A DNA stretch of 41,889 nt from Prevotella sp. UBA2746 (GTDB lineage Bacteria; Bacteroidota; Bacteroidia; Bacteroidales; Bacteroidaceae), in the NCBI GenBank assembly GCA_002353555.1, contig DEJO01000001.1, forward strand, positions 1 to 41,889. The letters run 5' to 3'. The translations under genes and the position numbers were made by a program. The notes beneath the pieces were generated by a model, which made no database searches, was not told the DNA's origin, and saw nothing but the letters and a program-made list of their open reading frames with translations. Below, in pieces: positions 39,801-41,889 of the stretch (the stretch's first letter is position 1; each line of letters begins with the position of its first letter).

Positions 39801-41516
39801 GCTGTCATCGACTTACCTGCCAGCACCGATAAGATTAACTTGTATTTCGACCAGAACCTGGAACTTGAACCCTATTCTACGGTAAGCATCATTCCTGTCA
39901 ACGGTAGTGAGAGCCTGTCGAGAGGTACCAGTGAGAAACTGGATAATAATGGAGTCTTGGTTGCACAGAATATGACGATAGATAGTGAGGACCCGACACA
40001 TCTGTCGTTTGCAGTAGGCAGCGACCTGAAATACGACTTGTACTACGAAATGATTATCCCTGCCAACATTGTAACTGCTCCCGGTGGTATGCCTAACAGT
40101 GCCTATACCGTGAAATTCAAGATCAACCGCAACCCGAACTCTACGGAGGTTACTCCTGCAACCTTCTATCCGCATACCTGGGACTTCAACAAGTTTGGTG
40201 ATTCTGACAATACATTATCTTCAATATCCATAATAAAGAATCATACTAACTCAGAAATAGACTCTAGGAACAATGCTGATCAACCAATATATAATGCAAA
40301 GAATGCATTCATTTATTCATCTATAGATGGTGGAAAAGACTACTTATGCAATGCCAAATCGGGTTATGGTTTTGACCAAGGAAATGACATTTATATTGCA
40401 ACGAGTACAACTGAGACATACAAGTTACCAGAGTTTGAAGGAATTAGAGTCAGTACAAAGAACCAGAATATGTCGAAGCGTTTTGCTATCAGGTGGTTAG
40501 AGGGGGAGAAAAATAAAGATGGCTCTGACAAATATTTATTCCGCATGAACGGTAACACACACTACATGACGTTGTCTAACGTTCCTGTAGGTAAGCTTTA
40601 TATGGTAGTCAATTCGTCGTATTTAGGTATCAACTCGCCGAATGCTACCTTTGAGTCTGTCAGTGGTGAGGGTTATACGCTTGAAAACAATAACACCTTG
40701 CTGAATACCAACGGAACAAAAAAGGTTGTCATTAACGTGACTGAAGCTGGCGATATATCGTTCGTTGTAAAGAACTTCACTTGTGAGAAGATTGCCGTAG
40801 CAGCCCATACGAAGACGTTCAAGACGAATTATGCCAAGGACGGCAAGACGTATGCTACGGACTGTCTGGGCTACGACGTGCGCTATGACCTGCTGAATGC
40901 CTTCACTGACCATAGTGTAAAAGCATATTACATCACCGACATGGCAAACAGTACCGGCAACACTGCTACGGTCACTGCTACCGAAGTTAATCAGGTGAAT
41001 GCCGTTATGCGCAGTCAAGGCGTATTAGTTGTCTACCAAGGTGAGGTTAAAAACAACACAGAAGTACCTGTCTTCAAAACAGATGTGAACACAAGTGCTA
41101 AAGAGGTCGTTGCATCCGGCCCATCTGAAAAGTTAGTGAACTTGTTCAAGACAAGAAACGAGATTACCACGAAGCCTGCTAACCATTATCTCTACGTGCT
41201 GTCGTATACCGGCTCACAAGGTGGCGATCTGGGATTCTACAATTATGTTGGTTCTGCCTATATTGACCGTGCTGCCTACTTGTTCATGCCTAAAGAGTGG
41301 GTTGGCGAAGATCCTTACGGCAGTGGAACGACATCGGCAAGAAAAGCCAGTCTGATTACTATCGATGCTGAAGGTGTGACAACTGGGGTCTCCGAAGTTG
41401 AAACGGAGAAGACTCCTAACAACGACGGCTATTTCTACAACCTGAACGGTATGCGTGTAGAACATCCTAAGGCTGGTATCTATATTCGCAACGGAAAAAA
41501 GGTCGTGATGAAGTAA
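36858..41516 (+). CDS. Large secreted surface protein with Ig-like domains and C-terminal sorting-like tail
   Basis: A 1552-residue protein. The start is ATG at 36858 (MKKRLTITSL); the same frame is open upstream to 36675 but that part overlaps the promoter. Signal peptide about 1-35, ending LLLLCITGGGNLWA, and encoded partly by a G8 run. Then an N-terminal beta domain, a BIG2-type domain (about 195-260; ATVDNSTGAVTLKGAGTTTI), several beta-rich repeats, and about three SbsA/Big_5-like Ig domains (about 755-1110; for example TPTDGSTITTLDNSSVYIRF and TPANEAVIDLPASTDKINLY). The last residues YFYNLNGMRVEHPKAGIYIR...KKVVMK are the sorting-like tail. No catalytic motif is seen. Adhesion or glycan binding at the surface is likely. 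Confidence 0.85.
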   Translation: MKKRLTITSLRHACVMRLFLLLLCITGGGNLWAETTHRLSLNGRAQESEGTNEFGTTSFFTVSGNYHTKFTGATYDGITFTSGLKMESSTSISFTTTHSTATVTIVQSTWKAENAEKTKTIKLDNTEIGIPASESGTGYYKYVINNVAAGNHTITRGGGESGVFYVKVVESNATVIPDSDFGFTYTDKKAYMGETYEGNLFVNLLNVSPITFSSSNTDVATVDNSTGAVTLKGAGTTTITAHFAGNNEYAAKDATYELTVGAALSETNIPISALRYQPGVNGINGSQMARAVGGFNLTFSSNDGIKCNNTNNFFFRTNSSGVKGTMQIAMNSSNSSKYIKKIVFTAENDPSLAVTSVAKTSGTLTQTGAREWTWTNFAEDVTSVNFTSQGENDKNFLVSNINVYTTEAPTFEKVSPTPAFNRNSDSFNTGASVNISDLAINTTPVNFFFDYTFNAGNTGLTHTPYTKNTTWPGTITGTAAEGTATISASFDGSSNPFYNSVASTNVYTLTVTQASQDASWTYSADEKEIDGENRPYQGTVTFTSSGVIANGTKITDIPGLEVAFTAAGTVSNISTGNQNKYNGLALDGNGNVTFTPSVNGYLSIQGNFDINTSLGSISITKDYPTLTELTTPLIAGTTYTLSATGSNFNLAAFTFRPAFLTPDETAEQTEEFAAYSNTTEYPILVHSADAGVRFSGDRSVVNLSNKGDVTLVGEGTAVVRGKVIAGENELTASYTLKANVLSVASMTPTDGSTITTLDNSSVYIRFSYDIDPTVDAEKVVVLKDAQQLTGINVAKAGSSVSLHEKTLVLSNFGDMEAGSTYTIRLMSGCVSKEGALNVKNPEFIGTFTVESSEPTLTWVYPSTTSAVRIGTSIVLQTRDKINESYPDGGVKGTLTYDGDADDSDGYPMNLTAIKDGKNLVFKPTKPMVSNKLYTLTVGKDQVKLDGSNSMITKDKVFMFTTGTATGSAPVLLTSKSTPANEAVIDLPASTDKINLYFDQNLELEPYSTVSIIPVNGSESLSRGTSEKLDNNGVLVAQNMTIDSEDPTHLSFAVGSDLKYDLYYEMIIPANIVTAPGGMPNSAYTVKFKINRNPNSTEVTPATFYPHTWDFNKFGDSDNTLSSISIIKNHTNSEIDSRNNADQPIYNAKNAFIYSSIDGGKDYLCNAKSGYGFDQGNDIYIATSTTETYKLPEFEGIRVSTKNQNMSKRFAIRWLEGEKNKDGSDKYLFRMNGNTHYMTLSNVPVGKLYMVVNSSYLGINSPNATFESVSGEGYTLENNNTLLNTNGTKKVVINVTEAGDISFVVKNFTCEKIAVAAHTKTFKTNYAKDGKTYATDCLGYDVRYDLLNAFTDHSVKAYYITDMANSTGNTATVTATEVNQVNAVMRSQGVLVVYQGEVKNNTEVPVFKTDVNTSAKEVVASGPSEKLVNLFKTRNEITTKPANHYLYVLSYTGSQGGDLGFYNYVGSAYIDRAAYLFMPKEWVGEDPYGSGTTSARKASLITIDAEGVTTGVSEVETEKTPNNDGYFYNLNGMRVEHPKAGIYIRNGKKVVMK

Positions 41517-41527
41517 CGCCTCCCCAA

Positions 41528-41584
41528 CCCCTCCTGAAGGAGGGGCTTGAGCTCGCTCATGCTTTATTGAGCGTGAGCGAGCTC
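41528..41584. other. Two hairpins after the surface-protein gene
   Basis: CCCCTCC-TGAA-GGAGGGG (41528-41545) and a long stem GAGCTCGCTCATGCT / GAGCGTGAGCGAGCTC (41549-41584) with a short loop. There is no clear T-run after either, so termination is uncertain; processing or partial attenuation before the small downstream gene is an alternative. Confidence 0.65.
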
Positions 41585-41618
41585 GCTGAAAGCAAAAATG
41601 TTATCAAGTAATAGAAAA

Positions 41619-41840
41619 ATGATTGTAATGATGAAAAGGAAATATATTCAACCAAACACTGAGACCGTAAACGTCAAACTGTTCGGCAGCGTTCTCCAAG
41701 ATATAGGTGGAGATGTCTATCAGGCATCGAATCATGCCATGGAGATTGGTGCCCGCCAACAGAGCAACATCTTCGAGGAGGACGAGGAGGTAGGCATGAA
41801 CAGCATGTGGGCAACGCAGAAGAGTGTTTTTGAAAAGTAA
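41619..41840 (+). CDS. Short Prevotella-type peptide gene (MKRKYIQP family), function unknown
   Basis: A 73-residue product if translation starts at the ATG at 41619; starts at 41598, 41628 and 41631 are also open. The MKRKYIQPNTETVNVKL opening is typical of short proteins found in Prevotella and Bacteroides after surface-protein loci. GSVLQDIGG follows, then an acidic stretch NIFEEDEEVG and WATQ near the C-terminus. There is no cleavable signal peptide in the classic form, though the GSVLQDIGG part recalls a double-glycine leader. It is 102 bp after the surface-protein gene, on the same strand, beyond two hairpins. Confidence 0.6.
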   Translation: MIVMMKRKYIQPNTETVNVKLFGSVLQDIGGDVYQASNHAMEIGARQQSNIFEEDEEVGMNSMWATQKSVFEK

Positions 41841-41865
41841 GCCTACCCCCAGGAGGGTGTGACTA

Positions 41866-41889
41866 TTTTGATGTGACCCCGAAAAGTTG
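41866..41889. mobile_element. Possible terminal repeat of an IS3-type insertion sequence at the window edge
   Basis: The final bases read TTTTGATGTGACCCCGAAAA and then GTTG. TGACCCCNAAAAGTTG is like the ends of IS150-group IS3 elements. The element body would lie outside the window, so this rests on one motif. Confidence 0.3.

Overview
The window looks like a chromosomal piece of a Prevotella/Segatella-type Bacteroidetes. Three signs support this. Many genes follow a TAnnTTTG -7 box, often TACCTTTGC, and lack Shine-Dalgarno sequences. Secreted proteins end in a short tail of the form Y-x-L-x-G-[QMR]-x...G-I-x-I-x-x-G-[KR]-K-x-x-x-[KR]. The regulators and membrane-bound sensors are of Bacteroidetes type. 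Everything here is read by eye; no database search was run.

Layout. 0.2-5.7 kb: an AraC regulator and a TauE/SafE permease (minus strand) diverge from a redox operon of two aldo/keto reductases, a secreted flavodoxin fused to a cyclophilin-like domain, and a flavodoxin lipoprotein. 5.8-8.2 kb: a DUF4112 membrane protein, a secreted alpha/beta hydrolase and a CatA-like acyltransferase. 8.4-14.8 kb: a six-gene sugar-acid operon (DHDPS-family aldolase, sodium:solute symporter, small lipoprotein, iron-type alcohol dehydrogenase, PdxA-family dehydrogenase, DUF1537 acid-sugar kinase). 14.9-19.7 kb: a DEAD-box helicase, an 870-bp gene-poor stretch, an acetyl-CoA hydrolase/transferase and a lipoprotein. 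19.9-25.9 kb: TrmH-like methyltransferase, SufE and a U32 peptidase (minus), then a conserved hypothetical, rpoN, a PAP2-like protein and purE (plus). 26.0-29.9 kb: ispG, then cysS and a C1 peptidase on the minus strand. 30.1-41.9 kb: a surface/polysaccharide region with a GH2-N-terminal-like protein, a membrane-spanning sensor/AraC regulator without a histidine kinase, a PL1 pectate lyase, a 1552-residue Ig-domain surface protein and a short peptide gene.

The strongest biological idea is the 8.4-14.8 kb operon. Aldolase, alcohol dehydrogenase, C4-acid-sugar kinase and PdxA-type oxidative decarboxylase can be placed in a line that would take 3-deoxy-D-lyxo-heptulosarate (Dha, a rhamnogalacturonan-II sugar) to pyruvate plus DHAP through D-threonate. 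The stereochemistry agrees with D-threonate, the known substrate of DtnK/PdxA2. This is inference. The pectate lyase elsewhere in the window fits a pectin-using lifestyle.

The window is also rich in non-coding repeats. These include a 443-bp nested palindromic MITE-like element (16811-17253), a promoter-bearing hairpin module in three copies, a roughly 100-bp AT-rich repeat in inverted copies that carries the stop codons of two genes, and a C-rich palindromic repeat that has apparently entered the kinase gene in frame. An orphan secretion tail at 17401-17562 lies just upstream of the CoA-transferase gene, and a G8 tract in the surface protein's signal peptide could allow phase variation.
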